NCBI GenBank assembly: GCA_040772905.1 | Contig: JAXGXJ010000011.1 | Location: 32,959 to 96,958 of the forward strand | Direction: 5' to 3' | Origin: JAXGXJ01 sp040772905 | GTDB lineage: Bacteria; Actinomycetota; Thermoleophilia; RBG-16-64-13 | DNA: 64,000 nucleotides | Shown: in pieces, positions 34,172 to 42,269 of the stretch | Layout: each line of letters starts with the position of its first letter | Position numbering within the stretch: the first letter of the stretch is position 1 | The notes under the pieces: generated by a model | Databases searched by the model: none | What the model was told of the DNA's origin: nothing | Seen by the model: only the letters and a program-made list of their open reading frames with translations | Position numbers and translations under genes: made by a program

Positions 34172-36628
34172 GTGGTAGTGGCGCTCAAGAAGTCAGATCT
34201 GTACAGCTCGCTGTGGAATAGCGCGGACGAGCTTCGTGGCGGTATGGACGCCAGCCAGTACAAGGACTACGTCCTCACTCTCCTGTTCGTGAAGTATGTC
34301 TCCGACAAGGCCAAAGCCGACCCATACAGTCTCATCACCATCCCTGATGGTGGCTCGTTCGATGCCCTGGTTGCTGCCAAGGGCAAGTCCAATGTTGGAG
34401 AACTAGTCAACATCGCCATCCACAAGCTTGCTGAGGCCAACAACCTAGTTGACGTACTCAAGAATGCCGACTTTGACGACCGCACCAAGCTGGGCGATGG
34501 CCGCGACCTCGTTGATCGCGTCTCGAACCTCATTGGAATCTTCCAAGACCTTGATTTCACGGGCTCTCGTGCCGAGGGCGACGATCTGCTGGGCGATGCG
34601 TACGAGTACCTCATGCGCCACTTCGCTACGCAGTCTGGCAAGAGCAAGGGACAGTTCTATACGCCCGCCGAGGTCTCGCGGGTGATGGCCCAACTGCTGC
34701 AGATTCCGGCAGACACGCCCAAGTCCACTACCGTCTATGACCCCACCTGCGGCTCGGGTTCATTGCTTATCAAGGTGGCAGACGCCTCACCGCACGGCTT
34801 GACCATCTACGGCCAAGAGAACGACGTCGCAACCTGGGCGATGGCTCGAATGAACATGATTCTCCACGGCAACGAGACCAGCGACATCCGCCAAGGCAAT
34901 ACCCTCGCGAACCCCAGATTTCTCAGCGGCGGCAAGCTCGACACGTTCGACTATTTGGTGGCCAATCCGCCGTTTTCAAACAAGACGTGGAAGAACGGCG
35001 TCGAGAACGACTTTGGGCGCTTCGACGGCTATGACAGCCCGCCCGAGAAGAATGGCGACTACGCCTTCTTGCTGCACATGGTTAAGTCGCTCAAGTCCAC
35101 CGGCAAAGGCGCAGTCATCCTTCCACATGGCGTGCTCTTCCGAGGTAACGCAGAGGCCAACATCCGCAAGGAACTGGTAGAACGCGGCTACATCCAAGCC
35201 ATCATTGGGCTGCCGCCGAACCTGTTCTATGGGACCGGCATTCCGGCTTGCATTCTGGTGCTCGACAAGCGGGATGCTCAGAGCCGCACCGGCATCTTCA
35301 TGGTCGACGCCAGCAAGGGTTTCGCTAAGGATGGCCCTAAGAACCGGCTGCGCTCGCGCGACATGCACAAGATTGTCGACGCCTTCACGAAGCAGGAAGG
35401 GATTCCGCGCTACGCCCGCATGGTGCCCGTGGCAGAGATTGCCGATGCAAAGAACGACTACAACCTCAACATCCCACGCTACATCGACTCCTCTGAGCCT
35501 GAAGACATCCAGGACCTGCACGCACACCTACAGGGCGGTATCCCAAACCGCGATCTCGATGCGTTGCGGCCCTATTGGGATGCGTTCCCGACTTTGCGCT
35601 CCGCCTTGTTCAAGGCGCTACGCGATGGCTACTCCGAACTGGCGGTAGCCAAGGCCGACATCCAGGCGACGATCACCGAGTCAGACGAGTACAAGGCATT
35701 TGCCAATGGCACCGTCGAGGCGGTGGCTGGCTGGTGGTCCAAGCATCACGGACAACTTGAAGATACAGAGAACAAGACTAAGCCCGCCGATCTCATCTGC
35801 AATCTGTCCGAAGAGCTTCTGACCATCTTTCGCGCGCGTCCGCTCATAGATGAATACGGTGTCTATGAGCAGCTGATGTCGTACTGGAATGACACGATGC
35901 ACGACGACGTTGCCCTGATTGTCTCAGAGGGATGGGTGCAGGCGGCCAAGCCCCGCAAGGCACGTACGTGGAAGGACAAGAACAACAAGACGAAGTACGA
36001 GGATGCTCATCTGCAGTTCGGTTCTGGAGCCAATGCCGAACGTTGGGTAATGGATCTCGTGCCGCCCGAGCTTGTTGTGAATCACTTCTTCGCCCAGGAC
36101 CGAGATGTCATCGATGCCCTGACTATTGCTGTTGAGAAAGCTGCACAGGCCATCGAGGAGTACGTGGAGGAACATGCCGTCGAGGACGGGCTGCTGTGGG
36201 AAGCAGCCGACGTCGAGGGCAAGGTCACAGCCAAGCTCGCGAAGGAGCGCCTGAAGGATGCCAGGCGCGAGGGTGCTGAGAAGGAAGAGATCGACGCTCT
36301 CAGCCACGTCATTAAGCTGTTCGAGGCCGAGACCACAACCAAGAAGCAGGCAAAGCAAGCACAAACCGAACTTAACCTGAAGACGCTCAAACAGTACGGC
36401 AAGCTCACTGCAAGCGACGTGCGCACGCTCGTCATCGACGATAAGTGGGGCGACACGCTGAGTGGTCGCATCAACCGAGAAGTCATTGCGCTTGGGCAGG
36501 TACTGATTACGCGCCTGCGAGTGTTGGCTGACCGCTACGAGTCGACCGTCGGAGACATCGAAGCCCGGGTCGAAGAACTGAGCGCCAAGGTGACAGCACA
36601 TCTGGCCGAGATGGGGCTCAAGGCATGA
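34172..36628 (+). CDS. hsdM: Type I restriction-modification methyltransferase subunit
   Basis: This 818-residue N6-adenine methyltransferase subunit has SAM motif I YDPTCGSGSLL (about residues 188-198) and catalytic motif IV NPPF in YLVANPPFSN (about 267-270). An N-terminal helical domain begins KKSDLYSSLWNSADELRGG, typical of HsdM. It is longer than the classic 500-residue HsdM because of a C-terminal extension (about 480-818) ending in a coiled coil, a known variant. It pairs with HsdS and HsdR. The start may be GTG 34172 or GTG 34178. It overlaps hsdS by 4 nt. First gene of six overlapping genes. Confidence 0.95.
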   Translation: MVVALKKSDLYSSLWNSADELRGGMDASQYKDYVLTLLFVKYVSDKAKADPYSLITIPDGGSFDALVAAKGKSNVGELVNIAIHKLAEANNLVDVLKNADFDDRTKLGDGRDLVDRVSNLIGIFQDLDFTGSRAEGDDLLGDAYEYLMRHFATQSGKSKGQFYTPAEVSRVMAQLLQIPADTPKSTTVYDPTCGSGSLLIKVADASPHGLTIYGQENDVATWAMARMNMILHGNETSDIRQGNTLANPRFLSGGKLDTFDYLVANPPFSNKTWKNGVENDFGRFDGYDSPPEKNGDYAFLLHMVKSLKSTGKGAVILPHGVLFRGNAEANIRKELVERGYIQAIIGLPPNLFYGTGIPACILVLDKRDAQSRTGIFMVDASKGFAKDGPKNRLRSRDMHKIVDAFTKQEGIPRYARMVPVAEIADAKNDYNLNIPRYIDSSEPEDIQDLHAHLQGGIPNRDLDALRPYWDAFPTLRSALFKALRDGYSELAVAKADIQATITESDEYKAFANGTVEAVAGWWSKHHGQLEDTENKTKPADLICNLSEELLTIFRARPLIDEYGVYEQLMSYWNDTMHDDVALIVSEGWVQAAKPRKARTWKDKNNKTKYEDAHLQFGSGANAERWVMDLVPPELVVNHFFAQDRDVIDALTIAVEKAAQAIEEYVEEHAVEDGLLWEAADVEGKVTAKLAKERLKDARREGAEKEEIDALSHVIKLFEAETTTKKQAKQAQTELNLKTLKQYGKLTASDVRTLVIDDKWGDTLSGRINREVIALGQVLITRLRVLADRYESTVGDIEARVEELSAKVTAHLAEMGLKA

Positions 36629-37761
36629 ATGGCTGGGTCACGTCAACCCTAGGTGATCTGGGAGAGCCAATCATCGGTCTAACATACTCGCCGAGCCAGA
36701 TCTCGATGGACGGCACTTTGGTCCTTCGCTCTTCGAACATTCAGAACGGGCAGCTAGCGCTCGATGACGTTGTTCGGGTTAGCGCACCGATTCCAGAGAG
36801 GATCAGAATTCGCAAAGGCGACATCTTGATTTGTGTTCGAAATGGTAGCCGGCCTCTTATTGGCAAGAGCCTGTATTTGGATGAGCGCGTTGCGGGGGAG
36901 ACATTCGGCGCGTTCATGTCGGTCTTTCGGTCGTCGCTAAACCCATACCTCAGATTCTTCTTCCAATCAAATTCGTTCAAGCGTCAGGTTGATGAGCATC
37001 TCGGAGCAACCATCAACCAGATCACCAATGCCAGTCTGCGCAGCTTCGTGGCCTCGTATCCGGAGAATGGGAGCGAGCGGCAGACGATTGCCGCTGCGCT
37101 TGGTGATGTGGAGGATCACATCACGGCACTTGACCGACTGATTGCGAAAAAGCGGGATATCAGACAAGGCATGATGCAGGAACTGCTGACCGGCCGCACC
37201 CGCCTTCCCGGCTTCGCTTCCACCTGGGCAATACGAAAGCTCGGAGACCTCCTGTCGTACCGTCAGCCCGGGCAGTATTTGGTCGCAAGCACGGAATATG
37301 TCGATGCTGGTGTGCCGGTTCTAACGGCGGGTAAGTCGTTTGTTCTCGGCCATACCACTGAGAGACACGGTATCTTCAATGAACTGCCAGTGATCATCTT
37401 TGACGACTTCACGACTGACTCCAAGTTCGTGACGTTTCCGTTCAAGGCGAAGTCGTCGGCGATGAAGATGCTCAGTGCCAAGACGAGCGTTGACTTGCGC
37501 TGGGTCTACGAGCGGATGCAGCTCATCGATTTTGTGGCCGTGGACCACAAGCGTCGTTGGATTTCGGAATACAGCCGAATCGAGGTCGCAACTCCAGACC
37601 TAGAGGAACAGCGAGCACTTGCGGCAATCGCGGCAGAAGCACAGGCCGAAATCGACGCCCTCAAGGCTCGGCTTCGCTCCGCCCGCGCCATCAGGCAAGG
37701 CATGATGCAGGAACTGCTGACCGGCCGCACCCGCCTGCCGGTCCAGGAGGTTGCGGTATGA
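36625..37761 (+). CDS. hsdS: Type I RM specificity subunit
   Basis: This 378-residue HsdS has two target-recognition domains (about residues 1-150 and 190-345), each followed by a conserved helical spacer ending RQGMMQELLTGRTRLP. The two spacers are encoded by an identical 41-bp direct repeat. The two-TRD layout implies recognition of a bipartite DNA site with HsdM. The N-terminal TRD begins WVTSTLGDLGEPI, the second begins WAIRKLGDLLSYR. It overlaps hsdM and hsdR by 4 nt. The target sequence cannot be predicted. Confidence 0.93.
   Translation: MNGWVTSTLGDLGEPIIGLTYSPSQISMDGTLVLRSSNIQNGQLALDDVVRVSAPIPERIRIRKGDILICVRNGSRPLIGKSLYLDERVAGETFGAFMSVFRSSLNPYLRFFFQSNSFKRQVDEHLGATINQITNASLRSFVASYPENGSERQTIAAALGDVEDHITALDRLIAKKRDIRQGMMQELLTGRTRLPGFASTWAIRKLGDLLSYRQPGQYLVASTEYVDAGVPVLTAGKSFVLGHTTERHGIFNELPVIIFDDFTTDSKFVTFPFKAKSSAMKMLSAKTSVDLRWVYERMQLIDFVAVDHKRRWISEYSRIEVATPDLEEQRALAAIAAEAQAEIDALKARLRSARAIRQGMMQELLTGRTRLPVQEVAV
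37165..37736 (+). repeat. 41-bp perfect direct repeat within hsdS
   Basis: Copies at 37165-37205 and 37696-37736 are identical and lie 531 bp (177 codons) apart, encoding the spacer motif of each half of HsdS. Recombination between them would delete one target-recognition domain in frame and make a half-HsdS; incoming DNA could also swap domains. Confidence 0.85.
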
Positions 37762-40700
37762 GTGTTGGCGACATCGAACGAAAGACGCAGGCTCGGGTCG
37801 TCGGTCTGTTCCGTGATCGCCTTGGCTACGAATACGGCGGCAATCGTGAGGATTGGGACAATACCAATGTCGACGAAGACGTGCTGCGCCAGAACCTGCA
37901 GGCTCGTAACTATGAGGAAGAGACTGTCAGCCTCGCGCTCAACCAACTTCGGACTGCGGTATCTCTCGGCGCAGGCGGTTCGCTCTACGACGCCAACAAG
38001 ATGACTTATGAACTGCTGCGCTACGGTGTGAAGGTCAAGCGTTCGCAGTCCGAACTGACCGAGGCCGTCCACCTGATCGACTGGGCCAATCCGCAGGCCA
38101 ACCATTTTGTCGTTGCAGAAGAAGTAACGGTGAGAGGTGAACACACCAAACGGCCAGATGTGGTGCTGTTCGTCAACGGCATTGCGGTAGCGGTCATCGA
38201 GCTCAAGCGCTCTAAGATTGACGTCAGCGAAGGCATTCGCCAGAACATCGGCAATCAGAAGCAGACTTTCGTGCGCCCGTTCTTCACGACGGTGCAATTG
38301 CTGTTCGCGGGTAATGATGTGCAGGGTCTGCGCTACGGCGTAATCGAGACTCCCGAGAAGTACTGGCGATCCTGGAAAGAGCCAACCGAAGAGGCCAACC
38401 CGCTCGATGCGGCTCTGATCCAGATGTGCTCCAAAGAACGTCTGCTGGAGCTGATTCACGACTTCATCGTGTTTGACGCGGGCATCAAGAAGACGGCCCG
38501 TCACAACCAATACTTCGGTGTCAAGGCCGCACAGGAGCGCGCAAAGACCCGCGAGGGCGGCATCATCTGGCACACCCAAGGCTCTGGCAAGAGCCTTACG
38601 ATGGTATGGCTGGCCAAGTGGATTCGTGAAACCCAGACTGACGCCCGCGTCCTCATCATCACCGACCGTGAAGAACTAGACGAACAGATGGGCGGCAGCC
38701 GCAAAGCCGGGGGACGCATTGGCGTCTTCGCTGGGGTTGGCGAGTCCATTCACCGCACCGAATCTGGTGCAGATCTCATCACCACGCTCGGTGCGAGTCA
38801 GCCTCCACTCATCTGCTCCCTTATTCACAAGTTCGGTACCCGCGGTGATGGTTCTGACCTCACCGAGGACGACGAGGCTGACGAGGCGTTCATCAAAGAG
38901 CTGCGGGCGAAGGTGCCTGCTGGCTGGGCGGCCAAGGGAAACATCTTCGTGTTTGTCGACGAAGCCCACCGCACCCAGAGCGGCAAGCTCCACGATGCCA
39001 TGAAGGCATTGCTGCCCGGTGCCATGTTCATCGGCTTCACAGGCACGCCGCTGCTGCAGGCTGATAAGGCGACCAGCTTGCAGACTTTCGGCAGTTTCAT
39101 TCACACGTACAAGTACGACGAGGCAGTGCGCGATGGCGTGGTACTGGATTTGCGCTACGAGGCTCGCGACATCGATCAGGAACTCAAAGGTGCCACCCAG
39201 GTTGACGAGTGGTTCGACCTCAAGACCCAGGGGCTGACCGACCTCAGCAAGGCACGGCTCAAGAAGCGCTGGGGTACTATGCAGAAGGTCGTCTCGGCTA
39301 GGTCACGCGCCGAGAAGATCGTTCACGACATCCTGATGGACTTCGAGCGTGAACCTCGCCTGGTCAGCGGGCGCGGTAACGCCATGCTGGTAGGCGACAA
39401 CGTCTACCAAGCGTGCAAGTTCTACGAGTTATTTGTGCAGGCGGGTTTCAAGGGCAAGGTCGCCATCGTCACCAGCTATGTCCCCAATGCCACTGGCATC
39501 TCCAAGGAGGACGCTGGCGACGGCGACAACGAAGAGCTGCGGAAGTATGACGTCTATCGGCAGATGCTGGCTGACTTCTTCGGTGTGTCAGCTGATGAGG
39601 CCGTGGGTCGCATCGATGAGTTTGAGACCGAGGTCAAGCGCCGCTTTGTCGAAGAGCCGGGCCAGATGCGATTGCTCATCGTGGTCGATAAGCTCCTGAC
39701 CGGCTTCGATGCTCCAAGCGCCACCTATCTCTACATCGACAAGAAGATGCGTGATCACGGCCTGTTCCAAGCCATCTGTCGTGTCAACCGTCTTGACGGC
39801 GATGACAAGACCTATGGCTACATCATCGACTACCGCGACCTGTTCAAGTCCATCGAGTCCGCCATCGATGACTACACGTCCGAAGCCTTCGATGGTTATG
39901 ACAAGAAGGACATCGACGGGTTGCTCAAGAATCGCCTCGACTCCGCCAAGGAGGATCTGGACGAAGCGCTTGAGCAGATACGGGCGTTGTGCGAGCCAGT
40001 GGCGCCACCCAAGGGCACCGTGGAGTTCCAGCACTATTTCGTTTCCGATGTGCCGGGAGATACCGACCAGATCAAGGCCAACGAGGCCAAGCGCGTCGAG
40101 CTCTACAAAGCCACGGCCTCTCTTGTCCGTCGCTACTCAGCTATCGCCAACGAGATGGAAGACGCGGGGTACACAGCTGCCGAGGCTGAGGCCATCAAAG
40201 ACGAGGTGAAGTTCTTCGTCTCGGCACGTGATGAGGTCGAACTAGGCGCTGCGGAGAACCTCGACTTGAAGCAATTCGAGGCGGGGATGCGTTCGTTGTT
40301 GGACACCTATATCCAAGCTGATCCGGTCGAGAAAATCGCCACATTCAAGCAGGGCCTGGTGCAACTGATTGTCGAGCGAGGCTCTGGTGCAATTGACGAG
40401 CTACCGGAAGGTGTAAAGAAGAGCAAGGAAGCTGTCGCCGAGACCATCATCAACAACGTTCGTAAGACGATCGTCGACGAGCGTCCGATGAACCCGAAGT
40501 ACTACGACACCATGTCGTCGCTCTTGGATGCCCTGATCGAGCAACGCAACAAGGCAGCCGACGACTATGAGTCCTATCTGAAGCAGTTGCTGGAGTTGGC
40601 AGACAAGGTCGGCAAGGGCGAATCGGACACCAAATATCCAGTGTGGGCCACCAGTCGAGGGCAGAAAGCTCTGGTGGACTTCGGTTTGCCAGACGAGGTC

Positions 40701-40883
40701 GATCCCGAGTTTATCCATGACACCATCCAGCAGAGCAAGAACCACGGCTGGGCCGACGACCGGACAGGCATGAAAGAGCGCGCTCTGGCGCAGGCACTCC
40801 GTAGAGCGTTGCCTGATGGCTATAACAACGAAGATCTCGCGCGTCTCATCGGCCTCCTGAAGGAGCATGATGAGTACCGCTAG
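37758..40883 (+). CDS. hsdR: Type I restriction endonuclease subunit
   Basis: This 1041-residue motor/nuclease subunit carries an N-terminal PD-(D/E)XK nuclease (RPDVVLFVNGIAVAVIELKRS, about residues 133-153). The SF2 translocase has Walker A TQGSGKSLT, DEAH (VFVDEAHRTQSG) and TGTPLLQ motifs, and a C-terminal helical domain that binds HsdM-HsdS. Catalytic residues are present. The ATG 37758 overlaps the hsdS stop (ATGA); upstream in-frame codons lie inside hsdS. Its 3' end overlaps the next gene by 17 nt. Restriction would require the complete HsdR2M2S1 complex. Confidence 0.95.
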   Translation: MSVGDIERKTQARVVGLFRDRLGYEYGGNREDWDNTNVDEDVLRQNLQARNYEEETVSLALNQLRTAVSLGAGGSLYDANKMTYELLRYGVKVKRSQSELTEAVHLIDWANPQANHFVVAEEVTVRGEHTKRPDVVLFVNGIAVAVIELKRSKIDVSEGIRQNIGNQKQTFVRPFFTTVQLLFAGNDVQGLRYGVIETPEKYWRSWKEPTEEANPLDAALIQMCSKERLLELIHDFIVFDAGIKKTARHNQYFGVKAAQERAKTREGGIIWHTQGSGKSLTMVWLAKWIRETQTDARVLIITDREELDEQMGGSRKAGGRIGVFAGVGESIHRTESGADLITTLGASQPPLICSLIHKFGTRGDGSDLTEDDEADEAFIKELRAKVPAGWAAKGNIFVFVDEAHRTQSGKLHDAMKALLPGAMFIGFTGTPLLQADKATSLQTFGSFIHTYKYDEAVRDGVVLDLRYEARDIDQELKGATQVDEWFDLKTQGLTDLSKARLKKRWGTMQKVVSARSRAEKIVHDILMDFEREPRLVSGRGNAMLVGDNVYQACKFYELFVQAGFKGKVAIVTSYVPNATGISKEDAGDGDNEELRKYDVYRQMLADFFGVSADEAVGRIDEFETEVKRRFVEEPGQMRLLIVVDKLLTGFDAPSATYLYIDKKMRDHGLFQAICRVNRLDGDDKTYGYIIDYRDLFKSIESAIDDYTSEAFDGYDKKDIDGLLKNRLDSAKEDLDEALEQIRALCEPVAPPKGTVEFQHYFVSDVPGDTDQIKANEAKRVELYKATASLVRRYSAIANEMEDAGYTAAEAEAIKDEVKFFVSARDEVELGAAENLDLKQFEAGMRSLLDTYIQADPVEKIATFKQGLVQLIVERGSGAIDELPEGVKKSKEAVAETIINNVRKTIVDERPMNPKYYDTMSSLLDALIEQRNKAADDYESYLKQLLELADKVGKGESDTKYPVWATSRGQKALVDFGLPDEVDPEFIHDTIQQSKNHGWADDRTGMKERALAQALRRALPDGYNNEDLARLIGLLKEHDEYR

Positions 40884-41595
40884 TGCCCTCATCACTGTCG
40901 CCGGGCTTGATATCGACGTCGTCTTCAAGGACATCAAGAACCTGCACATCTCGGTCTATCCGCCTGTGGGTCGTGTCCGCGTTGCGGCGCCAGAGCGGAT
41001 GGAAGAGGAGAACATTCGGCTCGCCATTGTCCAGCGACTATCTTGGATCAAGCGCCAGCGCAAGCAGCTTCAAGATGCAGATCGCCAGTCGGAGCGCAGG
41101 ATGATCTCGGGGGAATCGCACTACGTCTGGGGCAAGCGGTATCGGCTAGATGTCTCACGCACTAGTGGACATCATGCTGTGGAAATCAATGGAAAGAGCC
41201 TGCTAGTAATAGCACCAGAGGGTTCTGATGCGGAAGCGCGGTTCAGAACTCTGGACCGTTGGTACCGTCGCCAGCTCAAGGCCGTGCTGCCACAGCTGCT
41301 GGCCAAGTGGGCACCAGTAATCGGTGTCGACGCGCCGAAGGTGGCCGTGCGTCGCATGAAGACGAAATGGGGTTCCTGCAATCCGAAGTCGCGTCGTATT
41401 TCATTGAATCTCGAGTTGGCCAAGAAGCACCCCGGCTGTCTGGAGTACATCCTCGTTCACGAGATGGTTCACCTGTCAGAGAGAACCCACGGAGATCGGT
41501 TCACCTCACTCATGGACAGCTATCTGCCCAGTTGGCGAGCAATGCGGGATGAATTGAATCGAGCGCCACTAACTCACGAGGAGTGGACGTGGTAG
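40867..41595 (+). CDS. YgjP-like (DUF45) metalloprotease-family protein
   Basis: This 242-residue protein has the zinc motif HEMVH in YILVHEMVHLSERTHGDRF (about residues 195-213), with the following His as third ligand, and the upstream VRRMKTKWGSCNPKSRRISLNLELA segment diagnostic of the YgjP/SprT-like M48-related family. Such genes frequently sit in type I RM loci, where a role in trimming restriction complexes or repairing DNA-protein adducts has been suggested but is not established as far as I know. It overlaps hsdR by 17 nt and the next gene by 13 nt. Alternative start ATG 40870. Confidence 0.9.
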   Translation: MMSTASALITVAGLDIDVVFKDIKNLHISVYPPVGRVRVAAPERMEEENIRLAIVQRLSWIKRQRKQLQDADRQSERRMISGESHYVWGKRYRLDVSRTSGHHAVEINGKSLLVIAPEGSDAEARFRTLDRWYRRQLKAVLPQLLAKWAPVIGVDAPKVAVRRMKTKWGSCNPKSRRISLNLELAKKHPGCLEYILVHEMVHLSERTHGDRFTSLMDSYLPSWRAMRDELNRAPLTHEEWTW

Positions 41596-42269
41596 ATGGC
41601 TGCGGTGGCAGTCTTTGGAATGAGGAGCGCGAGCACCTCCACGAGCTTCTGGAACAGGTCAATCCGACGCTTGCTGGTCTCTACCATCTAGCGATCCATC
41701 TGATAGACGAGTCACCCCACTCTTGGGAAGACAAGGCTCGGCTTTCCCTTGTTGGCCACTGCTTTCGAGAGTTGATGAATCGATTGCCAGATGCGCTTGA
41801 TGACGTTGAAGGAGTACCAACTGGCAACCAGTCAGAGGAGACAAAGAGCCTGATTGAGCTTCTGCAAGCGCACGAAGCCTATCGCAGTGAACCGATCGAA
41901 CGTCCTGTTCCCAGAGATCTTCTACATGCGCTTGACAGGTTCGCTGCCGCTCGTGAGACGGGTGCTCGCATAGAACTCAAGCGTGACGCTGCTGCGGTGC
42001 TTGGAACGGACGATGTCCACGACCCGGCACTTGGCCCGTGGCGACGAGCACGGAAGTTCTTCATGAAACGCACTCATATCAACTACTGCGACGGTACCGA
42101 AGAGGAGAAGGATGTGTTGCCATCGACGGAACAGCTGATGGAGCACGTTCAAGTGGTGGAGGCAGCCCTTCGCGTGAGACGTGGCAAGTTCTTTGATAGC
42201 TACAAGGAAGTCGAGGATATTGTCTCCAACGCAAACGAATTGAATGGCGAGGAGAGTATCAAGCCGTGA
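41583..42269 (+). CDS. Unrecognised 228-residue protein of the type I RM operon
   Basis: This is a soluble, mostly helical and acidic protein with no familiar motif; the N-terminal half reads like a helical bundle (EEREHLHELLEQVNPTLAG). It starts at GTG 41583, overlapping the metalloprotease gene by 13 nt, and ends with a 4-nt overlap with the 972-residue gene. This tight coupling on both sides says the operon encodes it as a working part, not a leftover. It could be an effector, inhibitor or adaptor to the large neighbour. No function is claimed. Confidence 0.75.
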   Translation: MDVVDGCGGSLWNEEREHLHELLEQVNPTLAGLYHLAIHLIDESPHSWEDKARLSLVGHCFRELMNRLPDALDDVEGVPTGNQSEETKSLIELLQAHEAYRSEPIERPVPRDLLHALDRFAAARETGARIELKRDAAAVLGTDDVHDPALGPWRRARKFFMKRTHINYCDGTEEEKDVLPSTEQLMEHVQVVEAALRVRRGKFFDSYKEVEDIVSNANELNGEESIKP

